From Roseovarius marisflavi (GTDB taxonomy: Bacteria; Pseudomonadota; Alphaproteobacteria; Rhodobacterales; Rhodobacteraceae): DNA of 64,000 nt. The notes beneath the pieces were generated by a model. It saw only the letters and a program-made list of their open reading frames with translations, had not been told where the DNA came from and searched no databases. The translations under genes and the position numbers were made by a program. Each line of letters opens with the position of its first letter. The first letter of the stretch is position 1. The stretch lies in the NCBI RefSeq assembly GCF_900142625.1, contig NZ_FRBN01000019.1, positions 1 through 64,000 of the forward strand. Reading direction: 5' to 3'. Shown piece after piece: positions 46,849 through 55,523 of the stretch.

Positions 46849-48092
46849 GCGCGCGCCGCCGGTCGTTTGGTCAATGGCGGGGTGCCTGTGGCGTATCCCT
46901 CGAAGAGCTCTGCCAGCCATGCGCCCTCGGCGTCCGAGGTAAACTCGGCCAGCACTCTGGCGCGCCCGGCCTCGCCCATGGCGCGGCGCAAATCGGCATC
47001 GTCAAGGATCAACGCGAGCGCCGCGCTCAAAGCGCCCTCATCCCCCGGCGCCACCACAAACCCGCTTTTGCCATGCTCGACAAGTTCCGGCACCCCGGCG
47101 ATGCGGGTGGTGATCACCGGCAGGCGGGCGGCCATCGCCTCCATCAACACGACCGGCACGCCTTCGGCAAAGCTTGGCAGGACAAGCGCGGTCGATTGCG
47201 CCAAAAGCCCGGCCACCTCGGATTGCGAGCGATAGCCCGCGAAAGTGAGATGCGCGGCAAGGCCCATGGCCTGCGCGACCCGTTCCAAATCGCCGCGTTC
47301 GGGGCCGTCACCCACAAGCGTCAGGTGCAAATCGGGATGCGCAGGCAACAGATCGCTCAGCGCCGCGAACAGCACCGGCACGCCCTTGACCGCCGCCAGA
47401 CGCCCGACAAACAACAGATGCGCGGGCGCGTCCGGCGCAGCGGCGTCATAGCGCGCCGGATCAACCCCGCAATGCACGATATGCAGCTTGGCCCAGTGCT
47501 TGGGCGCCGAAAACGCCATCGCCTGCGAGCGGCAGAAGTCGCTTATGCAAGCTACAAACCGGGCGCGGGCGATCTTTTCATCCAAACGCCAGCGATAGGG
47601 TTCGAAAAAGATATCCGGGCCATGCAGCGTGAAACTAAACGGAATGCCCGACATCTCGCTCATCAACATGGCGACGGTACAGCTTGATTTGGCAATGTGG
47701 TTGTGCAGATGGGTGATGCCGCGACGGCGCAGGTGATCGGCCAGAACCGCCGCCTCGGCCAGATAGATAAGCTGGTAAAGCGTCGATTTGATCCCACCGG
47801 AACTTGTGCGCCACGCAAGGCAGAGCGCGCGGAACCAGCGTTTCGGCCGCTTGAACGCCGCCAGATGCGCGCGGATAAGGCGCAGCGGCGATGTGGTGGC
47901 CTCAAGCACGTGAAAGGTTTGGCACGCCTCAAGGCGTTGCTCGGGGCCGGTATGATGCTCGGGGCCCGTCCGGCGCATCGAGCAGGTCTCGACCACCATG
48001 CCATGGGCGCGCAGGGCGGCAACCTCGCGCTGGATAAAGGTATCTGTGGCGCGGGGGTATTCGCCGGTGAGATAGGCAATCGGGCCGCTCAT
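46845..48092 (-). CDS. Glycosyltransferase, GT4 family
   Basis: The 415-residue GT-B enzyme starts MSGPIAYLTGEYPRATDTFIQRE, a beginning shared by colanic-acid-like GT4 enzymes. HLHNHIAKSS and SFTLHGPDIFF occur in the N-terminal domain. VGRLAAVKG and SFAEGVPVVLMEAMAARLP in the C-terminal domain form the nucleotide-sugar site. It overlaps both neighbours by 4 nt, so it is firmly within the operon. Confidence 0.9.
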   Translation of the reverse strand: MSGPIAYLTGEYPRATDTFIQREVAALRAHGMVVETCSMRRTGPEHHTGPEQRLEACQTFHVLEATTSPLRLIRAHLAAFKRPKRWFRALCLAWRTSSGGIKSTLYQLIYLAEAAVLADHLRRRGITHLHNHIAKSSCTVAMLMSEMSGIPFSFTLHGPDIFFEPYRWRLDEKIARARFVACISDFCRSQAMAFSAPKHWAKLHIVHCGVDPARYDAAAPDAPAHLLFVGRLAAVKGVPVLFAALSDLLPAHPDLHLTLVGDGPERGDLERVAQAMGLAAHLTFAGYRSQSEVAGLLAQSTALVLPSFAEGVPVVLMEAMAARLPVITTRIAGVPELVEHGKSGFVVAPGDEGALSAALALILDDADLRRAMGEAGRARVLAEFTSDAEGAWLAELFEGYATGTPPLTKRPAARA

Positions 48093-49054
48093 GGCGTGGC
48101 CTCAAGAGCGGCGCGCAGTGCGGGCTCAAAGGTTTGTTCGGGGTGCCAGCCAAGGCCAGATTTGGCGTGGGCGTTGGAATATCGGACCGGCATCATTCGT
48201 GCGCGCAGCGTGGCGGGGCGCAACAGCCCCGGAAGGCGCGGGCCAAGCGGCGCAAGGGCGCGCGCCAGCCCGTGCAAAATCCGCCAGCTGAGCGGGATCA
48301 CACCGCGCGGCCAACCGCCCTTGCGCAAGGCGGTGACATACTCTGTCCGGGTCGGACAGGCATCGCCAAGAATGTTGTAAACACCCCCTGCGCCAGTGCC
48401 CTCTGCGGCCAGACCAAAGGCCCGCGCGCAATCAGAGACGGCCACAACCGGCACCTCGCCGCGCGTTTCAAGCAGGATCAGGACCGGACCGATACCAACG
48501 CCCAGATGGGCGTTGATCACCCGACCGGGGCCGAGGATCGCACCGGGGCGCAGAATGGTCAGCATGAGGCCCGCGCTCTGCGCGATCTGCTCTTGCGCAA
48601 GCTTGGCGCGGGCATAGCTGTCACGCCCCAGAGGGGTCGTTTCAAGCGGGGCATCCTCGTCGATCACCGCGCCTTCAAGCGCTGCATCGGCGCTATAGAC
48701 CGCGATCGAACTGGCCAGCACAAGGCGCGGCGGGTTCGGCGCGGCGCCCATGGCGCGGGTCAGACGGCGGGTGGCCTCAAGCGTGTCACGCTCTTGTACG
48801 CTCCAATCCCCGGACAACGCAGTTGCCAGATGGATAACCACGTCAACGCCTGCCAGCACTTTCGCCAATTGCGCAGCGCTGGCCACCGCAAGGTCAAGCG
48901 CCACCGTTTCGGCGCCATCCCTGCGTGCGCCGGGCTGTGAGGCCCGGACAAGCGCCCGCACCGCATCGCCCCGACCAAGAATGTCGGCGACCACCGCGCG
49001 CCCCAGGAACCCACCGGCACCGGTCACAAGAACGGTTTGCGGTGTCACGCCCAT
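48089..49054 (-). CDS. NAD-dependent epimerase/dehydratase (extended SDR)
   Basis: The 321-residue protein has VLVTGAGGFLG near the start and the catalytic YARAK in the middle, with the usual serine upstream (LASSIAVYS). It should act on a nucleotide-linked or lipid-linked sugar. It is the stand-alone counterpart of the second half of the 43764 fusion protein. It overlaps the upstream Gfo/Idh/MocA gene by 10 nt and the downstream GT4 gene by 4 nt. Confidence 0.88.
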   Translation of the reverse strand: MGVTPQTVLVTGAGGFLGRAVVADILGRGDAVRALVRASQPGARRDGAETVALDLAVASAAQLAKVLAGVDVVIHLATALSGDWSVQERDTLEATRRLTRAMGAAPNPPRLVLASSIAVYSADAALEGAVIDEDAPLETTPLGRDSYARAKLAQEQIAQSAGLMLTILRPGAILGPGRVINAHLGVGIGPVLILLETRGEVPVVAVSDCARAFGLAAEGTGAGGVYNILGDACPTRTEYVTALRKGGWPRGVIPLSWRILHGLARALAPLGPRLPGLLRPATLRARMMPVRYSNAHAKSGLGWHPEQTFEPALRAALEATP

Positions 49055-50163
49055 GGCAAAAGCTCCATCCGCTCACAGCTGCTCTGCATGGCCTGCGGTC
49101 CGGTTGTGCGCCCGGCATTCTGAATCGCCAATGTGACCTCGGTCAGGTGAAGCGCCATATCATTGGACAAACGACAGGCGCGCCCCTCGCCAAGGGCCGC
49201 CAGCATCTCGACCGGGCCAAGCGCGAAATTCATCGAGGCCGCGCCCCAGCGTCCCGGCTTGGGGTGGCTCGGCCCGCGCGCGCGGATGCGGCGACCGAAG
49301 GGATGCTCCAACAACCGGCGCCGGATCGTCAGGCGGCGAAAGAACCGCACCGGCGCGCCGTTGTCCCAGGCGCGTGCCACCTGCAACACGCCCTTGTCGC
49401 CGATCACCCTGATCCGGTGGTCATGCGGCGCGGCAATCGAACAGGTCAGCCGCGTCACCGGGCCTTTCGCGAAAAACAGCGTCGCCACCGAGAAATCCGG
49501 CGTTGCGCCCGCGCCGGGCTTGTCGGGGATCACACTGGCCGAGGCTGCAACCACGGTCTCCACCCGGCCAAACATCGCGATCAACCAACTCAGGTAATAA
49601 CCCGCATGCTCCAACGTACAGCCGACCTGAAACTCGTCCTGATAGGGCCATGGCGCGCCGCTTTCGCTCTGCCATCTGCGATAGGGCGCCTGCGGGATGA
49701 ACCCGTCATCCAGCTCTGCGTAGACAAGGCGCGGCGTGCCCGCCACATCACGGCGCACGGCGGTGGCCAGAACCTGCGCCGCCTCGCCAAGCACCGAACA
49801 GGGCGCCGAGGCAAGCATAAGCCCCCGCGTCGCGGCCAGATCATAAAGTGCGCGCGCCTGCGCCAGGTCCATCGCCAGCGGCTTTTCGGAATAGACATGA
49901 TGCCCGGCTTCAAGGCAGGCGCGATTAACCTCGTAATGCGCATCCGGGTTGGTCAGGTTCAGGATCACACCCTCCGCGCCAAGCGCTGCAAAAAGCGCGT
50001 CGAACCCGGCGGCAGGCGTCACATCCCAATGGGCGCAAAACGCCGCCAGCCGCGCATGATCCCGATCATAGGCGGCGCAAACCGTCACCTCGGGGTGGCT
50101 GGCCAGCGAGCGCATGTAAAGGTCGGCCACGAATCCGCAGCCTATGATCGCAACCCGGCTCAT
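49045..50163 (-). CDS. Gfo/Idh/MocA-family sugar oxidoreductase
   Basis: The 372-residue protein starts MSRVAIIGCGFVADLYMRSL, an NAD-binding motif, and has the catalytic YSEKPLAMD around residue 90. It probably oxidises a hydroxyl of a nucleotide sugar, giving a keto-sugar for the epimerase encoded next. ATG 50163 with GAGG 8 nt upstream is preferred over 50187. It is the first gene of the minus-strand operon 50163-43764 and is divergent from the WecG-type gene. Confidence 0.88.
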   Translation of the reverse strand: MSRVAIIGCGFVADLYMRSLASHPEVTVCAAYDRDHARLAAFCAHWDVTPAAGFDALFAALGAEGVILNLTNPDAHYEVNRACLEAGHHVYSEKPLAMDLAQARALYDLAATRGLMLASAPCSVLGEAAQVLATAVRRDVAGTPRLVYAELDDGFIPQAPYRRWQSESGAPWPYQDEFQVGCTLEHAGYYLSWLIAMFGRVETVVAASASVIPDKPGAGATPDFSVATLFFAKGPVTRLTCSIAAPHDHRIRVIGDKGVLQVARAWDNGAPVRFFRRLTIRRRLLEHPFGRRIRARGPSHPKPGRWGAASMNFALGPVEMLAALGEGRACRLSNDMALHLTEVTLAIQNAGRTTGPQAMQSSCERMELLPWA

Positions 50164-50413
50164 GCCGCTCGCCTCACTTTGGCACATTTCACCAAGGCCA
50201 TTGCCCGTTCCCCTGCATCATCCCCCGCTAAGCACATGAAAATGGCGACAATTCGACCTTTTTTCCAGATTTCGGGGTTTTTGCCGCCCCGTGATGCCAC
50301 CTGGCCACGTCAAGGCGACAAAAACGCAAAAATGCCGCGTTTTTCCCCATGGTCAGCCTTGTTTCAAGACTGATATAGGTGTTTTACGCAAATCGCGTAT
50401 CCGGGTCATCATC

Positions 50414-51169
50414 GTGGAATTCAAGATCAAAGAACAGTTTATCCGAATCGCCCCACAGGATCGCGCGGCGCTTGAGCAGGCTGTCGCGACACGCCTTATC
50501 GAGGGGCAGGGCTTTGTCCTTGCAACGCTAAACCTTGATCATCTGGTAAAGCTGCCACGAGATCCGGCGTTTCTTGCGGCCTACGCAAGGCACGATATGA
50601 TCGTGGCTGACGGAAATCCGATTGTCTGGCTGTCCTGGCTGGCGGGGCGGCCCGTTGGCCTGGTTCCCGGCTCTGACATGGTGATGCCGCTGGCGCGGAT
50701 CGCGGCAGAGTGTGGCGCCCCTCTGGCCTTGCTGGGCAGCACGCCGCCGGTTTTGGGCAAGGCCGCAAATGCCCTGCAAGCGCAGGTGCCGGGGCTACAG
50801 ATCGCGGCGCAGATTGCCCCGCCGAGGGGCTTTGATCCGGCAGGCCCCGAGGCCGACGCCATGATCACCCAACTGGAGCAGTCCGGCGCGCGGTTCTGCC
50901 TTCTGGCGCTTGGAGCCCCGAAACAGGAAATCTTTGCCGCACGCGCCTGTGCGCGCCTGCCGGGTGTGGGCTTTGCCGCCTTTGGCGCGGGGCTAGATTT
51001 CATTGCCGGTGAGCAGATGCGCGCGCCTGAATGGATGCGGGCGATGGCGCTGGAATGGCTGTGGCGGATGTGGAGCCACCCGCGCCGGATGGTGCCGCGC
51101 TATGCCCGCTGTGTTGTGATCTTTCCGCAGCATGTAGTGCGCGCGCTGCGCTTGCGAACATCAGCCTGA
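50414..51169 (+). CDS. WecG/TagA/CpsF-family glycosyltransferase (GT26)
   Basis: The 251-residue protein has the family pattern TLNLDHLVKL, the aspartate-containing IVADGNPIVWLS segment, VPGSDMV, LLGSTPPVL and LGAPKQEIF, with a basic C-terminal tail that associates with the membrane. Members add the second sugar (often ManNAcA or GlcNAc-like) to a polyprenyl-pyrophosphate-linked sugar. It would act right after the initiating transferase encoded at 59710. The start is taken as GTG 50414; no strong ribosome-binding site is visible, so it is uncertain. It overlaps the convergent SDR gene by 9 nt. Confidence 0.87.
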   Translation: MEFKIKEQFIRIAPQDRAALEQAVATRLIEGQGFVLATLNLDHLVKLPRDPAFLAAYARHDMIVADGNPIVWLSWLAGRPVGLVPGSDMVMPLARIAAECGAPLALLGSTPPVLGKAANALQAQVPGLQIAAQIAPPRGFDPAGPEADAMITQLEQSGARFCLLALGAPKQEIFAARACARLPGVGFAAFGAGLDFIAGEQMRAPEWMRAMALEWLWRMWSHPRRMVPRYARCVVIFPQHVVRALRLRTSA

Positions 51170-51928
51170 GACCTGCCGGGGGCGACGCCGCCGCAGCAAT
51201 AGCGCATCCTTGACCCGCCCCTTCAATCCACGTGGCGGCAATATCTCGAGGTCTTGTTCAAACACGCTTCCGGTCAGGGCCGGATCGTGCCAGAGTGCCA
51301 GCGTCGCGCCCCATTTCGCCGATTGCGCCGGGTCAAGCCCATGCGCTATGCCCATCCTTGTCGCCAGCATTCCGGGCATCCAGTCATTGATCACGATATC
51401 GGGGAAACGGTCGGCAAGATCGGCAATCATCGCACGGCTCAGAATACGCGCCGCACCCTTTGAAACCGCATAGCCGGACGAGGCCGGCAGCGGCGCGATA
51501 TCGGCAAAGGTCGAGACATTCATGATCCGGCCAAACCCGGCCTCAACCATCCCTTCAAGCGCGGCGTGGCTGCAATTGACCATGCCGCCAAGATTGATCG
51601 CGACCGTGTCCATAAAGCTATCTGGCGTCTCGTCGAGAAAATCACGGCGCGGATAGACGGCGGCATTGTTGATCAGCAGGGTGATCGGCATCTCATCGGT
51701 GATCTGGCTAAGGCCTTCGCGCACCGCGCCCGCATCGGCAACATCGACCTGAAGCACCTCGACCTTACCTTTGGGCGCCATCGCAGCGGTTTCCTCGATC
51801 CCGTCGCGCCGACGGCCAAGCGCCACCACGCGCATGCCGCGCGCCGCAAGCTCAAGCACAAGCGCCCGGCCAAGCCCGCTTCCTGCGCCGGTGACCACGG
51901 CAATCCCGGATTTGATCCTGTCATTCAT
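51161..51928 (-). CDS. Short-chain dehydrogenase/reductase of the polysaccharide locus
   Basis: The 255-residue classical SDR has VVTGAGSGLGRAL near residue 10, INNAAVYPRRDF, and the catalytic SGYAVSKGAAR motif. The C-terminus is unusually basic (LLLRRRRPRQ). The ATG overlaps the stop of the GMC oxidoreductase gene, so the two are translated together and may act on the same alcohol/ketone pair. A longer frame to 52078 lies inside the GMC gene and is not used. Confidence 0.87.
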   Translation of the reverse strand: MNDRIKSGIAVVTGAGSGLGRALVLELAARGMRVVALGRRRDGIEETAAMAPKGKVEVLQVDVADAGAVREGLSQITDEMPITLLINNAAVYPRRDFLDETPDSFMDTVAINLGGMVNCSHAALEGMVEAGFGRIMNVSTFADIAPLPASSGYAVSKGAARILSRAMIADLADRFPDIVINDWMPGMLATRMGIAHGLDPAQSAKWGATLALWHDPALTGSVFEQDLEILPPRGLKGRVKDALLLRRRRPRQVSG

Positions 51929-53508
51929 TCGGTTTCGTCCTTCGGGAGGCTTGCGCCAATCGCTTCGGCCACGCGGAGCGCATTTGCGGCAATGGTCAGG
52001 CTCGGGTTCACCCCCATCGACGAGGGCATGAAAGAGGCATCCGCTACATAAAGATTGTCCAGCCCATGCGCGCGGCAATCGGCGTTCAGAACGCTGGTTT
52101 TCGGATCGGTCCCAAATCGCAGCGTGCCACAGGGATGGCCAAAGTTCAACTCGGGCTGACGGGTCAGGAACACCCGCCGATGCCCGCGCAGCGCCTTTGA
52201 GATGGCCCGGCGAAAGGCGCGGCGGCGGGCAAGCAGCTCGTCATGCAGGTGATAGGTGAAATCAAGCGCATCCGGCGCGCTCGCATCCCATGTGACGCGG
52301 TTTTCGGGGTATCCCAGATCCTCCATCAGGCCGACAAAGACCTTGGCCTGCCCCATAAGACGCGCGGCAATTACCGCCGGAATGCGCGTCAGATGGCGCA
52401 GGGGCCGCAAGTGACGCAGTACCGAGCGGTCAAACATCCCGTTAAGAAAATGCACAATTTCGCCGTATCCGGCATCAATCCCCATCGCCTGCACCGTGCC
52501 AAAACGCTGCCCATCCCGGTGGTAAAGATCGCGCAGCGAAATCGCCTTGCCGGGGCCTTGCCCGCGCGCGGCGCGCGGTGGCCAGAGGGCGAAAATCTCA
52601 TTGAGGTGAAACATCAGGTTGCGCCCGACAAGCCCGCTTTGATTGGCGCAGCCCTCGGGCCATTGCGCGGATGTCGACGCCAGGAGCAAACGCGGCGACC
52701 CGAACGCCCCCGCCGCCAGAACAAATCGGCGCGCGCGCAGATCAAACGCCTCGCCATCGCGCAGCACCTCGATATGGCTTATCCGGCCCGCATCGCCGTG
52801 AAATCGCCGTACCGTGCACTTATCAAGCACCTTCGCGCGCCCCGTCGCAAGCGCCGGTTCTACCCCGGCCGAGCGGCCATCCATCTTGCAGCGGCGCGGA
52901 CATTTGACGCCAAGGCAATCACGGCATCCCTCGACATAGCGGATCGCGGAATGCAGGCGATAGGGATGCAACCCGGCGCGCGCCAGGCTTGCCATCAGAG
53001 CGCTGTCACCCTCGCTCAGCGGCGGCGGCTTGGCCAGATCGGCGGGTGGCTCTGGCGACAGAGGATCGGCCTCGCCACAGACATGCAACAGCGCCTCGGC
53101 GCGCGCGTACCAGGGCCGCATCACGTCAAACCCGACAGGCCAGCCACCGGTGGGATGGGGGCAGCCATCGGTGGTCTCAAGATCGTGGCGTTCGGGGCGC
53201 TCAAGCGTGGCGGCATAAAACACCGAAGAGCCGCCAACCCCGGCCCCGATCGGGCCGAAGAATTCAGACGCCCGCCCGTTGATCGTCGCCCTCATCGGCC
53301 CCGGCCAATAGCCGCGCAACTGTCGCGCCACCGGATCGGCCATATCGGGATTGAGGCCCTGGCGTTCGGCGCGATGCCCGCTTGGGCCTTTCTCGACGAA
53401 CAGCACCGACAGACCCATTTCCGCCAGCCGACGCCCGACAATGCCGCCGCCCATGCCGGCCCCGATCACGATCACGTCCCAAACGGTATCGCGGATATCG
53501 GCGTTCAT
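51925..53508 (-). CDS. GMC-family FAD oxidoreductase with a cysteine cluster
   Basis: The 527-residue protein begins with an FAD-binding VIVIGAGMGGGIVGRRLAEMG motif. GAGVGGSSVFYAA is the second FAD contact, and C-terminal LNFGHPCGTLRFG and VADASFMPSSMGVNPSLTI segments contain the catalytic-site histidine and FAD closure. It would oxidise an alcohol, possibly a sugar. Around residues 190-206 it carries GCRDCLGVKCPRRC, a C-x2-C-x4-C-x3-C pattern. This cluster is not part of the core GMC fold. It overlaps the acyltransferase gene by 4 nt upstream and the SDR gene by 4 nt downstream. Confidence 0.87.
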   Translation of the reverse strand: MNADIRDTVWDVIVIGAGMGGGIVGRRLAEMGLSVLFVEKGPSGHRAERQGLNPDMADPVARQLRGYWPGPMRATINGRASEFFGPIGAGVGGSSVFYAATLERPERHDLETTDGCPHPTGGWPVGFDVMRPWYARAEALLHVCGEADPLSPEPPADLAKPPPLSEGDSALMASLARAGLHPYRLHSAIRYVEGCRDCLGVKCPRRCKMDGRSAGVEPALATGRAKVLDKCTVRRFHGDAGRISHIEVLRDGEAFDLRARRFVLAAGAFGSPRLLLASTSAQWPEGCANQSGLVGRNLMFHLNEIFALWPPRAARGQGPGKAISLRDLYHRDGQRFGTVQAMGIDAGYGEIVHFLNGMFDRSVLRHLRPLRHLTRIPAVIAARLMGQAKVFVGLMEDLGYPENRVTWDASAPDALDFTYHLHDELLARRRAFRRAISKALRGHRRVFLTRQPELNFGHPCGTLRFGTDPKTSVLNADCRAHGLDNLYVADASFMPSSMGVNPSLTIAANALRVAEAIGASLPKDETE

Positions 53509-55523
53509 TTCGCCACCTCCGGGGTGGCAAAGACCGGCGCGAACAGATCGCTGAGCACGATGGCGGCGCGGTTGGTGAGATGGTTATTGTCGAAATACCA
53601 CGCCTCGCCGCCCTGCATCACCGAACAGTCGCGCGCATCGCACAGGCGCGGCCAGCCGTCGATCAGGGTGATCCGCCCGGCGCGGGCAAGTGCGAAAAGC
53701 GGCGCTTCGGCCTGCGCGGCGCGGGCCTTGGCGGCAAAGCGCGGCACCACAAAGCGGCTTTGATCGTCGCGCGCCATGCGCCCATGGGCCAGATCGCGGG
53801 CAATCTCGCGAGAGTCATAGTCGGGCACTTCGGGCATCTGGCGCAGCACGAAAACGGGACCGAATTGCGCCCGCAGCTCTGCCACCGTTCGGGTCAGGGC
53901 GGCGTTGAACAGCGTGTGCTGCGGGCGCACCGGAAGATTGCTGTCAGGCGCCGGGGCAAGGGTGATGCGGTTATGGGCGTCAAGCCCGCTGCCCTGCCCC
54001 TCGGCATAATAGCTCCAGCGGCCGACAAGCAGCAGGGCTTTGAGGCTTTCGATTTGCGCAAGGCCCGCGCGGATCGTTTCAGTGGCGCGGGTGCAATCGG
54101 CATCCTGCGCCGGGGTGGCGGCGCTCTCGGTCTTGGTCACCCCAAAGAGCGGCGGACAGCCGGCATTCCAGATCACCAGAGCGGGGCGATTGGCGGCAAA
54201 GGCGGCGCTCTCAATCCCCTCTTTCATCGCGCGCAGGTGGCTATCGCCCCAGATCAGAACCTCAGGCGGGCCATCAGGGCCAATCGGGCAGGTTTCCACC
54301 CCCGCCAGCGGCCCGGTCTCGGGCACCGTGCAGCGCGACCAATCCTGATTGAAATCGGCAGAGGCCTCGATATGGGTGCGCACAAAGGGCGGGAACCGCC
54401 CTGCCATGCCATCGGTTTTCCAGACCAGAGCGCCAAGCGCCAGCAAGGCAACGGAGGCAAGAACCGTACCGCCCACCAAAGGCAGGGTCGCGGGGCCGCG
54501 CATGCGCCGCACGGGCCGCTCGACATAGCGCCAGGACAGCACAGCAAGCCCAAAGGCAAGCGCCAGCCAAAGCGCCGCCTCGACCGCGCCGGAATAGCCG
54601 CCCCGCCAGTATTGCGAAAGGGTCAGAACCGGCCAGTGCCAGAGGTAAAGCGAATAGGAAATCACCCCGATGAACACCGGCGCGGGATGCGACAGCGCGC
54701 GATTGACCGGGTTCACATCGCGCCCGTTGGCGAGGATCAGAACCGTGCCGATCACCGGCACAAGCGCCTGAAGACCCGGAAATCCCGGCCCCGGCGTGAT
54801 CATCACGATCCCTGCCAGAACAAGGCCAAGCCCGGCCCATGAGAGGGCCGGATGCACCACCCACCGCAGGTTTTTCTGATGCCCGGCGATGGCCAAAAGC
54901 ACCCCGGCCAAAAGTTCCCATGCGCGGAACGGGAACAGGTAAAAGGCCGCTATCGGCGATGTGCCGGTCAGGCGCACACAGGCCAGAAGCGAGAGGATCG
55001 CCGCGCCCGCCAAAAGCACAGGCAAGGCGCGCCGCCACCGCATCAAGAGCAAGAGGGCAAACGGCAGGACGATATAGAACTGTTCCTCGACCGCGAGCGA
55101 CCATGTGTGCAACAGCACCTTATCCTCGGCGCCGATGTCGAAATATCCCGCCTCGCGGTAAAAATGCACATTCGACAGATACACCGTCGCCGCAATCAGA
55201 GCCTTGCCAAAGGCGCGGAATTCAAACGGCAAAAGCACGAACCACGCTACGAGGAACGACACCACCGCCATGGCGAAATAGGCAGGCGCCAGCCGCCTGA
55301 TCCGGCGCAGGTAGAACGCGCCAAGACGGATGCGCCCGGTCTCGATCAGCTCGGACCAGAGGATGCCCCCGATCAGGAACCCCGACAGCACGAAGAAAAC
55401 ATCGACACCGACAAACCCGCCCGACAGCCCCGGCAGGCCAAAGTGATAGAGCACCACCGCCAGGACCGCGATCGAGCGCAGTCCGTCGATCTCGGGGCGA
55501 TAGCCAGAAAGGCGCGCGCTCAT
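53505..55523 (-). CDS. Membrane acyltransferase 3 with C-terminal SGNH domain (OafA/YrhL-like)
   Basis: The 672-residue protein starts with the acyltransferase 3 motif YRPEIDGLRSIAVLAVVLYHF (catalytic histidine region), followed by GGFVGVDVFFVLSGF and about ten membrane helices. A C-terminal periplasmic SGNH domain has IWGDSHLRAMKEG and DNNHLTNRAA near the end. Such proteins O-acetylate or otherwise acylate polysaccharide. It overlaps neighbours by 4 nt on both sides. The acyl donor is normally acetyl-CoA; transfer of another acyl group made by the PKS/NRPS is only a speculation. Confidence 0.9.
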   Translation of the reverse strand: MSARLSGYRPEIDGLRSIAVLAVVLYHFGLPGLSGGFVGVDVFFVLSGFLIGGILWSELIETGRIRLGAFYLRRIRRLAPAYFAMAVVSFLVAWFVLLPFEFRAFGKALIAATVYLSNVHFYREAGYFDIGAEDKVLLHTWSLAVEEQFYIVLPFALLLLMRWRRALPVLLAGAAILSLLACVRLTGTSPIAAFYLFPFRAWELLAGVLLAIAGHQKNLRWVVHPALSWAGLGLVLAGIVMITPGPGFPGLQALVPVIGTVLILANGRDVNPVNRALSHPAPVFIGVISYSLYLWHWPVLTLSQYWRGGYSGAVEAALWLALAFGLAVLSWRYVERPVRRMRGPATLPLVGGTVLASVALLALGALVWKTDGMAGRFPPFVRTHIEASADFNQDWSRCTVPETGPLAGVETCPIGPDGPPEVLIWGDSHLRAMKEGIESAAFAANRPALVIWNAGCPPLFGVTKTESAATPAQDADCTRATETIRAGLAQIESLKALLLVGRWSYYAEGQGSGLDAHNRITLAPAPDSNLPVRPQHTLFNAALTRTVAELRAQFGPVFVLRQMPEVPDYDSREIARDLAHGRMARDDQSRFVVPRFAAKARAAQAEAPLFALARAGRITLIDGWPRLCDARDCSVMQGGEAWYFDNNHLTNRAAIVLSDLFAPVFATPEVAK

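Noticed and set aside
48925-50373. 482-codon plus-strand frame opposite the Gfo/Idh/MocA gene
   Set aside because: Low-complexity basic translation and no start signal; shadow.
53382-54842. 486-codon plus-strand frame opposite GMC and acyltransferase genes
   Set aside because: Crosses two real overlapping genes; no family resemblance.
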